Shown piece after piece: positions 24,156 to 46,294 of a stretch of 64,000 bases of DNA; the first letter of the stretch is position 1; each line of letters begins with the position of its first letter. The DNA lies in NCBI GenBank assembly GCA_023525715.1, contig CM042012.1, positions 50,482,464-50,546,463 of the forward strand, given 5' to 3'. The stretch comes from Cichorium intybus (lineage: Eukaryota; Streptophyta; Magnoliopsida; Asterales; Asteraceae). The translations under genes and the position numbers were made by a program. The notes beneath the pieces are model-generated. The model had not been told where the DNA came from, made no database searches, and worked only from the letters and a program-made list of their open reading frames with translations.

Positions 24156-25440
24156 GCTTTAAATCCCTAAGTGACAGCAAGCATTTCATTCCATCCTGGG
24201 TACCCATACATCACCAGCTCAGATAGAATAGTCTATTTAGGAATGGCATTAGGACCACCCTTCCTGATAATATGAACAATACGAATCTTTAAAACGCTTA
24301 GTGTTAGTGCACCTGACATTCACAATCTCAGCAGGATGAATTCTACTACAACCCACATTTTCAAACTTTGAAGACGAAATTTCTTGTTCAGTTCATCCAA
24401 CTTACTTCTTGTCTTCATACCCTTTTCACAATCCTCTTCAATTGATCTTTTTTCCTCCAATATAACTTTAACTGGCTTTCCATGTACCATTGTTAGAACT
24501 TTCAAAGCAGATTTTCCCTTTTTATGTAGTCTTCTTCATGAGGATTACCTGATTGTAGTCGTTAGCAATTTCCCTAGCTTCTTTAAGTGATATATTCATT
24601 TTAACAACAATTTCTTCAATAGTTATAGGTGTCTTATTTCATCTTTTCATAACTGATGACTCAAGCTGAGTAAATCCACGAATTTTCTTAATTATAGGGT
24701 TGATGAAAACTTGATCATCAGATTAAGATTCATCAGATTGCTCCCAATCAACTTCTTTATCAGCATCTTTCTCCAAGATGAAAACTGTATGTTAGGGCTG
24801 ATCTTGGAGAAAGGATACTATCAAATAATTTGTATTCTTTATCAGCATCTTGCTCCCCCTCGAGTATTGTCTCCCTCTTTTTGACATCATCGACTTGAAA
24901 AAGGAACAAGGGGAAGATCAAAGGATGAGGGAGGAACTAAAGTTGAAGGCTTTAGGACTGAAGTTGAATCAACAGCAGGTGATAGAAATTCCTGTAGCTA
25001 AGCAATTATATTTCAAAGTTGATGAATTGTAGATATTGGAAGAGGATATACCAAAACACTTTAAAAAGTAGCTAACAAATTTGAAATTGACGTTAGGTGA
25101 TTTGTTAGTTGTGTGGTATATAAAATTTATTCTTGTGGAAAATTTATGAATGTATTGTTTGTCTTTTTAAGTAATGTGTTCGTATCGCTCAACGGTTCTT
25201 AAAGGCTGCTAACAAATTGAGAAATATTTTTGACCTGAAGGAAGTATAGACATTCTCGATCATTTACTAATGACATGGTGGTTTTGATTCCCTAAATATC
25301 CTGAGATAGGCTGGAGAAGTCACAAAAATCTAGTAATTGTTGAAATAATGAGAGTGGACTATTGCTGTTGCTCGAGTTGGGGCAGGCACAGGCGTTCGGC
25401 TGTGGGATGACATATTTTAAGTGCTTTAAATTTGTGGATA
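24156..25440. other. Unassigned DNA flanking the solo LTR
   Basis: It contains short open stretches on both strands (for example 24320-24505 minus and 24850-25032 plus, the latter Glu/Lys/Leu rich) that I cannot identify. The phrase tttatcagcatctt occurs twice (about 24755 and 24838), each followed by gctccccctcg or a similar string. It may be an old retroelement relic. Confidence 0.35.
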
Positions 25441-25949
25441 AAGATTCCTATAACATCCAGTTTTTCACCACAGAGTACACCCAAAATTTTCACATTTTTA
25501 ACTTGTAAAATACAACCGTGTACTCATGTTCATTGGAAACTATAAGAAGTTATCTTCGGAAATCAATCCCACGATCCGAGCCGGGCCTTACTTACTTTAT
25601 ACGTGCAAAACACACCATGCAATAAGTGTGAGTTACGAAAGCTCAATGAGTAACCAAATTAAAGTAACATCTAGCTATTAAAGCCACATTCAACCATTCT
25701 GGTCCAAGTCTAAATCCTCTACACTTTCCATGTGTTTTATAGTCATTCCTATCCAACTATATTATGAAATGTTTATCATGTGTTCTCGTGGAGAAACCAA
25801 TCAGGCATTACCTAATCACATAGACAAAATCTAGCCATCTAGGCATGATTCAATCATTATAGCAATATTCAGTCACGTAGACACCAATTCCGCCACATAG
25901 GAACTAACCCCACCACGTAGGCATTAAACTTACCACATAGACACTATCC

Positions 25950-26255
25950 TCGCCACATAGATAATTAATATCCAGTCACACAGGCACTACCTAGTCACTA
26001 AAGCAATATCCAGCCATACAAGCACTATCTAGTCACTAAAGTAATATACAGCCACATAGGCACTATCTAGTCACTCATGTAATATCCAGCCACACAAGCA
26101 CTATCTAATCACTAAAGCAATATCTAGCCATACATGCACTATCTAATCACTAAAGAAATATCCAGCCACACATGCACTATTTAGTCACTAAAGCAATATC
26201 CAACTACACAGGCACTATCTAGTCACTAAAGCTATATTCACCTACACTAGAATTT
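25950..26255. repeat. Minisatellite, ~38-bp unit
   Basis: About seven or eight variable copies of a unit that reads caatatccagccacacaagc followed by actatctagtcactaaag. Copies differ by a few bases each. Confidence 0.85.
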
Positions 26256-26275
26256 TACCATAACACCAAAAGTAA

Positions 26276-26715
26276 TATTCAAGCCACCTAGGAAATAATA
26301 AGCCACCTCTGCAGATAACAAGCCACTTAGGCAGATAACAAGCCACTTAGGCATATAATAAGCGACATAGGCAAATAGCAAGCCACTTATGCAGGTAACA
26401 AGCCACTTAGGTAGATAACAAGCCACTTAGCCAGATAACAAGCCACTTAGCCAGATAGCAAGCCACTTAGCCAGATAACAAGCCATATAGGCAAATAGCA
26501 AGCCATATGGGCAAATAGCAAGCCACATAGGCAAATAGCAAGCCACTTATATAGGTAACAAGCCACTTAGGCAGATAACAAGCAATTTAGCTAGATAACA
26601 AGCCACTTAGCGAGATAGCAAGCCACTTAGCCAAATAACAAGTCATATAGGCAAATAGCAAGCCACATGGGCAAATAGCAAGCCACATAGGCAAATATCA
26701 AGCCGTATAGGCAAA
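26276..26715. repeat. Minisatellite, 20-bp unit, about 22 copies
   Basis: The unit AAGCCACTTAGGCAGATAAC repeats with an exact 20-bp period. Variants alternate (cttagg/catagg, cagataac/caaatagc) and blocks of variants are themselves repeated, which implies a higher-order duplication. It shares the agccac core with the 38-bp array next to it. Confidence 0.92.
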
Positions 26716-27080
26716 TATACTTATCATAAACTACTTAAGCATAATTAAAGTGCTTGTACAACGTAACAGTAATATTTACACTACTATACACAGCATCAAT
26801 CATATCGAGGAAGGCTAGGTTACTCACCTTGATTAATGTGCCGTATGATTCTTCCCCACCAATGATATGTCCCGCATTCCCGTAGCTCCAACTACTGTTT
26901 AACACCAATATGAATATACAAAGTAAACCATCAAGGTAAAAACCTTAATCACATGAACAAACTGACTTTTACCTTAAAGGCAACATAGCGCTGTTATTGC
27001 TAATGTTATCTTCGCTATCAATGAACTTCAATAATAACGACACAAAGGTTCATCCATAGTGTCGCTAACCATGAACACAA

Positions 27081-27185
27081 TGTTGGAAATGTGTCCAAGT
27101 CATCAACTGTGGTGATGTTTCTAATAATAGTAGGGTCCTATTTGGGTTGCATGTATGATTAGTGTTAATCTATAAAATCCTAACA
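27081..27185 (+). repeat. 5' LTR of copia B, internally deleted to 105 bp
   Basis: The first ~70 bp (tgttggaaatgtgtccaagt onward) match the start of the 3' LTR at 32882, and the last ~35 bp (gtatgattagtgttaatc onward) match its end. The ~590 bp between are missing, including the promoter region. Confidence 0.88.
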
Positions 27186-27186
27186 G

Positions 27187-27197
27187 TGGTATCAGAG
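27187..27197 (+). promoter_or_regulatory. Primer-binding site of copia B
   Basis: TGGTATCAGAG follows the LTR end by one base; the next base is T instead of the usual C. Confidence 0.85.
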
Positions 27198-28321
27198 TCA
27201 TTGTTCTTAGGTTGCATTCACATTAGATTAAAACTTGAATATGAATTGTTTTTGCCTGTTGAAATTTTCGATATACATAGGTATAATGCTAGAAAATCTT
27301 GAAAATTGCATGTTATGAATTTTGCATGATTTTTGCCCCAGTATACCTGTTCATCAAAATTTTGGAGGGTTTAGAACCCTCAATAGGTTTTGGCGGCCAG
27401 GGTTTCACAAACCCTTGCTTGCCTTGCAAGTTTCCTAACTTGCATAGTTGCCTTATATGCTAGTAGCCTTAAACTGATTCTTTTAATTTAAGTTGATTTA
27501 ATTAATTATTAAAGGTGTTTTAATGAAATTAAATATGATGAACATAAATTTTAAACTGTATAAAATTTTACCCTTAATATATTTATAATAGTATCTATAT
27601 ATTATTAAAACTTAAATTAAAACAAGAACGTTGGTCAAACCATGACTAGGCTCATCCACTATAAATGTGTTTGAAGGTTTAAAGGAGGATTCTTATAAAT
27701 CCTAATGAGGTTGCTTTTTAAATGACATTTATTGTCTGCCCCCCTCACGGCCTCTCACGTTTTACATAGTGGAGTTACCGAAAGGGTTTGATAGGGCAAT
27801 GTTTATAAGTTAAAAAGTATTTAACTTAGAAGTATTAAAAGAAAACTCTCGTTTTAATTAAAATAAAATGTGAATTATATGCTACCCATGAAAAACACAT
27901 ATTTTCTTTATGACCTGCTGACGGAGCTGTGTGGTTAACCGACACGTCAATCTAGGTCATAGTTGAAGATGATGTTGCACTCGTGATTCTGAAGCGTATC
28001 TTATGCCGGGGATCACGTGGTTTTTGCATGGTCTGTTCACCATCTGATCCATGATCCACGACATCCCTATCATAGATTTGAGATGAGCATAACTGAGATT
28101 AACATGCTGTTGACATCAGTCAATAAATCTCACAGACCTAGCAATTTCACAAAGACTAAAATCGATAAATGTATATCTACCTTAATGCCCATTATGTTGT
28201 GATTACGACATCCCTCTTCACATCATAATTGGGAGATTTTGGATCCTAGCCTTGTTAAATAATAATTGGGTATTATTTAAAAGGATTAAAATTAAACTAA
28301 CTAAAAGATATGATTTTATAG

Positions 28322-29020
28322 ATGCCTAAAGCAAGTGTCAATTCTCTTCCTTCTCTTCCATCACCATCTCTGAAAGCTTTAGGAAGTATCTGCTAGATAT
28401 GGATAAGCTCACTGGTCTTAACTATCCGGAATGGCTTCACACATGGAATCTGGTTCTAAGGTTCGAAGGAAAGCCATATCTGATTGAGAGTCCCCTCCTC
28501 ATTCTACTTAGGCATGGCACCACACAGGAGCTCAGTTATCAGCATGATCTCCTGATTGGTGACTCTGAAGAAGTTCGTAGCCTCATGCTACTGACCATTA
28601 ACCTCGAGATTCGTCGGGATTTCGAGTGTTTGGGTCCTTACAACATAGCATGTCTGGTCGAGGAAATGTTCCAAGAACCGGTTGAGGAAGAACAAACTAG
28701 GATCTTCAAAGAACTTGAAGAGTGCAAGCTAGATGAAGGAAGTAGCATCGGTCCGCATGTTCTCAAGATTAAGGGGTACATAAGGAACTGCGTAGACTTG
28801 GTCACCATATTGATCGGAGGTTGAGTGTTGACATCATTCTCAACTCACTAACCAGCCAGTACGATCTGTTTATTCAGATGTACAGAAAAGAGAACCAAGA
28901 TAAAACTATCATGGAGATGCATTCGATGTTGACTTTATATGAGTCGTTTATATAGATACATAGTTCCACTGATTCAGCTACTTCGGGATTGAGTCCGGTG
29001 ATGAGACATATCAAGAAACG
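28322..29020 (+). pseudogene. Copia gag, frameshifted (element B)
   Basis: A 141-codon open stretch (28399-28824) carries copia gag: KLTGLNYPEWLHTWNLVLRF (E has KLDDTNYNDWILNIKMALRF). A likely original ATG at 28322 is in another frame, and a further frameshift near 28800 moves the continuation (DIILNSLTSQYDLFIQMYRK) to another frame. It retains capsid-like homology but would not give full Gag. Confidence 0.82.
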
Positions 29021-32869
<3,849 letters not shown>

Positions 32870-32881
32870 CAAGTGGGAGAC

Positions 32882-33577
32882 TGTTGTAAAGGTGTCCAAG
32901 TCATCAACTTTGGTGATGTCTAATAATAGTAGGGTCCTATTTGGGTTGCCCTCATGACCTAGTAAAAACAATCAGTAGCAAAAATAATAGAGGATTGATC
33001 AGTTTATTAATTAATTGAGAAATTAATTAATCAGAAACTGGATCAGCAATTAATTGAGAAATTAATTATGAAATTAATTTATAAGAATTAATTAAGGGGT
33101 TGGATTGTAATTAATTAATAGATTAATTAATAAAACAAGTTCAAGGGTGCGGCCGCCAAAAGGCTCCTAAGTTTGAAACCCTAGGAGCCCATGCAATATA
33201 AATAAAGGCATTAGGGTGCAACCCAAAGGCCTCCCATCCTCCTTGTGTGCCGCCAACCACCCAAAATCCCAGCCCCCTCCTCTTTGTCGAAATCCTTAAA
33301 CCCTCCAAGGGTTTCTGGATCAATTTCCATAAGGCTTGGAATTTTCTGTCTGCTTTTTTTTATGGTGATATTGGGCGTGAATCAATAGAGGGATTCTGGT
33401 TTGGAACCTTAACATCCAAACAGAAGGTATGGATCGATTTTATCATCTTGTTGATGCAACTGTTACGAACTTGTGATCTTGTTATGAACATGTTATGATC
33501 TTGCTCAATTTTTGGGATTTAATATGTTTTATCTTCTGCTGCCTGTATGATTAGTGTTAATCAGTAAAATCCCAACA
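32882..33577 (+). repeat. 3' LTR of copia B (696 bp)
   Basis: It starts TGTTGTAAAGGTGTCC, ends ATCCCAACA-like (cccaaca) and is followed by TSD CACAA. It shares the GGGTTGCCCTCATG core with the A, D and E LTRs and has the same AT-rich ttaattaatta block in its middle. Confidence 0.9.
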
Positions 33578-33582
33578 CACAA

Positions 33583-34625
33583 CACCAGGATCTCGTTCTA
33601 AAGTGCTTCAGACCATCTTTTAGCTATTGGTTAGTCTCCTTTTGTCACCTTGTAGTCCTCGGAGGTAACATAACCTCATAATTCATTTATAACATAGGGA
33701 GGGTTAAGATTAAACCCTAATTTCACCATTATCACCAATATACTTAAATTGAAGAATAATACACCAAGAATAATCTTTCTATCACCCTATACTCGATTTA
33801 CTAATCACAAAAGATCATTAATAACTAGGGTTTACTGATATCAACCCATCATAGATAAAAACTAGCAATACTTCTAAAAATCAAGGCCTTACCTTTCAAG
33901 ATCGTGATAGATGCACCAATCTTATTTCCTTTCAAGTTATTCCTTCACGTTCCAACCTCAAAACACCAAAAATCGACAGTACTTCTCACTAAAATGACTG
34001 AATGATATCCTAGAGGTAAATGACTGACTAATAGCTTAAAAGACCTTTTGTCTAACCTAAAGTTAGTGTTGCTAACAACACTAATAGCCTCGCAAGTAAT
34101 ACCTTTACAACATAGCATCGCTATCTACTCTTGATAGCGTCACGAAGAGCCCAGATCACCATTATCCTCATCGTGTTCCAATTAACCATGCAGTCGCTAC
34201 CCATGGATGGTAGTGTTGCTAACCCTTCTGCCTTTGTTGGCTTCATACAATTTTCCCATTCTACTCTTTCTTACAGAACGGGTATTACAATTCCTCAATG
34301 CTATGGTGTTGCAGCTAGAATCATGGACAACATAAGTTGGAACAAGTATCCATGGATGTTTCTTTGTTGGCATGGAATTTTTATGTATGTTGCGAGGGGC
34401 TTTTGGGTGGGTTCTCCTCTACTAGCGTATCATTCCTCGATGTAGAATGAGAGCCTGATGGTAGTTCCTAATCTTGTTTAGTATGAACAGTGTCAGGGTT
34501 GATGGTGAAGGTAATTTCAAAAGGTGATTTAGATGTTGCATGTTAGCAACATATTGTGAGGGCTTGTTAGGCTAGATTGGTAATGTGATAGCCTAACCCT
34601 CATTCAAATGCAAAGAAAGATGGGT
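33583..34625. repeat. Degraded LTR-like DNA, right part (continues 25441-27075)
   Basis: Removing copia B joins this to the sequence ending at 27075. It repeats phrases such as gtcgctaaccatg / gttgctaaccc that also occur at about 27060, which suggests one repeat unit. A 104-codon open stretch at 34131-34445 starts from a non-ATG codon and matches nothing I recognise. Confidence 0.35.
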
Positions 34626-34630
34626 GATGA

Positions 34631-35350
34631 TGTTTGAAATAGTGTCGAAGTTCATAACTATTTGGTAATATTTCTAATAATAGCACCATCCTTCTAGGTT
34701 GCCCTCAAGATCCAGTTGAGCAATTTAATGGAAAAAGAAATTGAGAGAAATTAGTTTATTAATTTGTCCTCTTATGATAAATTAATTAAAAGCTCATTGG
34801 AATTACCTAGAAATAATTAATTACAGTGACTAGATGTTAATTAATTAAAAGGGTTTAATTAATAGTAATAGTCTAGGGCACAGAAATAAGAAAAGGCATG
34901 TAGCTTTGGGAACCAGTTATGGTTTGCCAATAAATAAAGGGCTAAGGAAAAACCCTAGATGCTCCTTTCCCCCTCATATATACCGCCAGTTATCCCCCCT
35001 CCCATCCCTTTTGGCAAAAACATACAAACCCTAATTAGGGTTTTGGTTTTTAGCCTCCACCTCAAGGAGGTGCTATCAACTTTGCTCTTTAGTGTTGTTA
35101 AGTGTAATTCCATTGGAGGGATTCTAGTTTGGATCCTTTGCATCCATCAAAGTGGCAAGAACAAGATATTAAGCAAGAAGATATTTGATCAACAAAGAGG
35201 TATAATTTTCTTCTCTTTCTTGTAGTTGCAATAACTGTATGAACTAGTGATTCTTGTGGATAGTTCTTGAACATATGACTATTATATGATTTTCTATATG
35301 ATTTACTTCCGTTGCCATATGATCATTGTTAGTATGTTCAAATCCCTTCA
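34631..35350 (+). repeat. 5' LTR of copia D (720 bp)
   Basis: It starts TGTTTGAAATAGTGTC and ends ATCCCTTCA. It contains the telobox palindrome AAACCCTAATTAGGGTTT at 35026-35043 and a TATA-like caataaataaag at about 34928, and is followed by the PBS. Confidence 0.85.
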
Positions 35351-35351
35351 G

Positions 35352-35364
35352 TGGTATCAGAGCC
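35352..35364 (+). promoter_or_regulatory. Primer-binding site of copia D
   Basis: TGGTATCAGAGCC, one base after the LTR end. Confidence 0.9.
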
Positions 35365-35807
35365 TTAGTTCATTCTTAATTAGATTCAATATGAACTATG
35401 CGAACCTTGTTTGCATGCCACTATTTCTGATTTTAAGGGTTGATTAGATACCTTTTTGCGATTTTTCCACATGGGCCTTTGTCATAATCTTGAACCTAAA
35501 AATTGGAAACTATGGTTTGATTGAAAACTAGGGTTTCTAGAAAAATAGGGTTTGCTTGAAAACTAGGGCTTGCTTGAAACCTAGGGTTACAACACTAACA
35601 TGTCTTGCAAGTTTCCTAACTTGCCTTGCCTCCACCTTAAACCCTAATTTGCTTAGCAAGTTTCGTAACTTGTTTTGCAAGTAATGAAAATTTGATGGAT
35701 TTTCAAACATTGTATAATTGTTTAAATTAATTACTAACATTGCGCCATCGCATGTTTAATTTGTATTAATAGTTAACTAAGATAAGTTTAAAATGCTTTA
35801 AAATTTA

Positions 35808-36049
<242 letters not shown>

Positions 36050-36770
36050 TTGTATCTATATGTATAATATAAAGTTAAAAACATTGTTAGTCTTACCATG
36101 ACTAAGCTCACCCACTCTAAAGCTATCAAGAGGGTTTGAGGAGGTCTATCTGATTCCTAATGAAGTCGGTTTTTAAAAGCATTCATTGCTTACCACCCTC
36201 ACCGTTTTTTGTAATTTTTTAGTAGAGTTACCGAAAGGGTTTGATAGGACAATGTTTCAAGTTAAAAGTATTAACTTAAAGTATTAAAACAAAATCTTGT
36301 TTTAAATAAGTAAAAACGTGAATCATATGCTACCCATGAAAACAACACTTTTTCTTTATATTATGTTGGCAGAGCGTGTGCAGTTTTCCGACACGTGAAA
36401 TTGAGATTATAGTTGAAGGTGATGTGGCACTTGCGATACTCAAGCGTATCTTTAGCCAGGAATCATGCATTTTTGCATGGTTGATCCACCATATAATCCA
36501 TGATCTACGACATCCTTGTCATGGACTAAGATGAGCATAAATGAGATTAACATGCCATTGACTTTAGCCAATGAATCTCAAAGATCTAGGAATTTCATTG
36601 TGATTGAAATTGGTGAATAGTATTGCTTACCTAAATGACCTTCATGGTGTGACTACGGCATCCCTCTTCACATTATGAAGTAAAATATAGATCCTATCCT
36701 TGTTAAATAATTTTATTCTTGGGTAATTATTTTAAGGATTAATAAAACTAAATAAAACTCTCCTTTGTAA

Positions 36771-38719
36771 ATGTCTGCTACAAATCTTAATTCAAACCTT
36801 CCTCCTCTCGCTCTGCTTCCTCCTCTCACAAACTTCTCACTGCAATACATCCTTCATATGGACAAGCTAAATGGTCTGAATTACTTACACTAGCTTGAAA
36901 ACTGGAGAATAGTTCTTAGACTTGAAGGAAAGCTATGTACCATTAAGAAACCTATTCCTGAAAACACCTATAGCTAGCGCTACAAGAGATGTTAAATACG
37001 TATATGAAAATCATCTTAATGAGTCTGATGAAGTCTGGTGCTTTATTTTATTGAAGATGGTTCCTGAGATCCGAAAGGACTTAGAACATCTTGGTTTATA
37101 TGAGATAGTTAAACAACTCAGGGGCATGTTCCAAAAGCAAGTTAGGAAGGAACGAATCAAGATCAAAAAAACCTTGTAGAGTGCAAACTAGAGGAAAGAG
37201 GTAGCGTTAGTGTTCATGTCCTGATGATCAAGAAATACATTAACAAGTTGGAAAGACTAGGCCTTCCTATCTGTCAGGAGTTGGGTACTAGTATTATCCT
37301 CAATTCTCTAACTAGCTAATATGACTAGTTCATCCAGATCTATAGGATGGATAATATAGATACGTCTATAATGGAAATGCATGGCATGTTAAAGATGTAT
37401 GAGTCTTACATGGGCATACATGGATCCTCCGGCTCCATTACTCCTAAATTGACTCCTTTAGAAGAAGGTGTCAAGAAGAAATGGCCAAGAGTAACGACAA
37501 AGCCAATTCTGAGATGCCTCAAACTAGGAGTACTCAACATGGAATATGTTTCAACGAAAATAAAGAATGGGCATTGGAAGGTAGCTGCCCGACATATCTT
37601 GAGGATTTAAGAAGAATGAAGTCAAGGAGTCTGACGCCTTAGGTATATTTATGATCATAGTAGAACAACATCCGATTTTTGGATCCTTGATATATGGTGT
37701 GGTATTCATTTGCACTGGTATGCAGGGATTAAAGCAAAGTAAGAAGCTAAAAGTTGAACCTAATCATGGGAAATAGTTGCACTGCTACTGTTACAAGGAT
37801 TGTGGACTATGAGCTCATGCTGACTAGTAGTGTTTCAATTAGATTATTAGATTGTTGCTACTCACCAGAAATGAAACAAGACATTGCATTTTACGCATTG
37901 TTTAAGGATGATGATTTGCATTTTTCTTTTAATAATGATAATGGAAATTTTTTTAGTTGTTTTTAAACTAGTCCTTGTAATGGTATATATGAATGTGTTG
38001 TTTGCGTAAGTAGAAATAATAATATATGAAGGTGTGTTGGATAAATCGTGTTTGTGGCATTGTCGGCTTGGCCATGTAAATAAGAATCGTATCGCCAAGC
38101 TCCAATCGAACAGGATATTGGAATCATTTGAATTCAAGTCGGATGACATGTGTGAATCTTGCATACGGGGGAAGATGACAAAATCACCATTTACAAGAAG
38201 CTATGAAATAGCCAAGGATTTGTTGGATATTATCTACACGGACGTGTGTGAACCATCCATGTCTGCCACAAGGCATGAAGAACAATACTTTGTTACATTT
38301 ACTGATGATTTCAGTAGATATGACTACGATTATTTGATTAAACATAAATCGAAAACTTTTGAAGTGTTCAAAGAGTTTCAGAACAAAGTAGAAAATCAAC
38401 TGGGCAAGAATATATGCGTCTTGAATTCTACGAGCATCTTAGGAACAGTGGAATAGTATCTCAGTTGTCTCCTCCCAAAACACTACAACATAATGGTGTT
38501 TCAAGAGAAGAAATGGAACATTGTTAGACACGATTCGATCCATGATGAGTCATGTTACAATTCCAATAAGTTTATGGGGTTATGCTCTAGAGACAGCAGC
38601 ACCCTCTGAAATATGGAGTGGGATTCATTCCTCACTAGCACATCTGAAAGTCTAGGGCTGTGAAGTCTTCGTTCTTCACAAAGCCCACATAAAGCTAGAA
38701 CCATATCAGAAAAGTGTTA
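36771..38719 (+). pseudogene. Copia gag-protease-integrase remnant (element D)
   Basis: ATG at 36771 begins gag, with stops inside (for example after NYLH at about 36890). Open pieces: gag (36922-37179, 37347-37610), protease/pre-integrase (37754-37966), and integrase finger plus core (38034-38456) with CLWHCRLGHVNKNRIAKLQ, CESCIRGKMTKSPF, YTDVCEPS and TFTDDFSRYDYDY. The second catalytic Asp/third Glu region is damaged (about 38420-38520). The frame is cut at 38719 by a reverse gypsy LTR. Confidence 0.85.
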
Positions 38720-45177
<6,458 letters not shown>

Positions 45178-45194
45178 GTGTGTATGTGTGTGTG

Positions 45195-46098
45195 TGTTGG
45201 GATTATTTATGCTGAAGTGCAGGACCATCCGAAGACCTGAAGATCAAGTGAGAAAGCTCTGAAGGATAAAAGAGGACACCGAAGCCTGAAGACTCCGAAG
45301 GGTTTATCCTAGAGGATCCGAAGGCTTATTTGTAACAACAACTTTTGGTGCACACGTACTTGGCAGACTACGTGTTGCACAATAAATCATTCCTATTGGC
45401 TAGTACTCTGTAGGAATATTCTATGACACCTTTTGTACTATTCGTATCACTGATTGTGTATAAATATCAGTGATACTTGTCTGTGTCGAGTGTGAGATTT
45501 ATCCACCCTCAATTGTAAAACCTTAAAAGTGAAACCAAAGCATTCGGCACTTGTTATCCAATTCTCAATGTGTTCTTCATTGTTCATATTCATATTTGCT
45601 TGAGTGAGTTGTTTAGATTAATTCATTTTGTAAGAATACTTGTCATTATTCCTTGTTTGATTGAATTCAACACCTAACAAGTGGTATCAGAGCAGTACAG
45701 CTCGAAAACCTGTTTTTAGAGTCTCAATTCATTTTTACAGTTCTAGATCTAAATCGTTTCTTAGATCTAGTATTTCGCAACTGTTAACTATCTCTATTAC
45801 TTGTTTTTTAGAAAAGATCCAGTTGAAAATCATTCAAAATGACTGATTCCACAGCAACTTATGCAAACATGTTGAACTATGCCAATCTGATTGGCTCATC
45901 CACTAAAGCTCCTGTTCTTGTTCCAAGTTACTACGATTACCGGTCTGATCGCATGAGAGACTACCTGGAAGGTCTAGATGAAGAGAAGGATATTTGGAGA
46001 TCTGTCAGAGATGGTCCTCACACTGACATTAAAGGACGATCCATAGTTGTTGATGGTGATGATGTTGAAGTTCTTACCGCTGCTGACTTGAAATTTCC
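45195..46098 (+). mobile_element. Copia C, plus-strand arm: LTR, PBS and start of gag
   Basis: LTR 45195-45679 (485 bp, TGTTGGGATT...CACCTAACA), PBS TGGTATCAGAGC at 45682-45693, and gag from ATG 45839. The gag breaks off after about 86 codons at TAG 46100, where sequence switches to a minus-strand copia. The first part of gag matches the minus-strand copy beginning at 51481 (YANMLNYANLIGS in both). Confidence 0.88.
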
Positions 46099-46102
46099 TT
46101 AG
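45839..46102 (+). pseudogene. Copia gag N-terminal fragment (element C, plus arm)
   Basis: 87 codons with TYANMLNYANLIGSSTKAPV and a RDYLEGLDEEKDIWRSV region that match the minus-strand gag of the same family. It ends in a stop at the inversion junction. Real Gag of this family is several hundred residues. Confidence 0.85.
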
Positions 46103-46294
46103 TGTCTAAAGGATACCCTGAAGTAGACGGAAAATCATATGTTATTAAGTGATTGTTTGAATTTTTGACATTTGTTTGAGGTGTGTGAAAATGTGAAGAA
46201 GAGTTAAGAATGTGCTCCCCCTCGACAGCAGATGTTGGAGAGTTAGTTCTCAGAATTTCTGAAGTGTGTGGAATTGATGCTTCAGGCTCCCCAT

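Larger units (their letters stand above)
25441..27075 (-). repeat. Degraded LTR-like DNA (left part), split by copia B
   Basis: It begins tataacatccag, which resembles the reverse of a gypsy LTR end (compare TGTAACACCCC at 38720), and has no coding sequence. It contains two minisatellites and resumes after copia B at 33583. The LTR identity is inferred. Confidence 0.35.

Noticed and set aside
26276..26715. CRISPR-like look of a regular short repeat
   Set aside because: The period is exactly 20 bp with no unique spacers, in a plant genome. It is a minisatellite.
34131..34445. 104-aa open frame with a hydrophobic stretch
   Set aside because: It starts at a non-ATG codon, lies in degraded repeat DNA and shows no recognisable domain. 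Mentioned only within its region.
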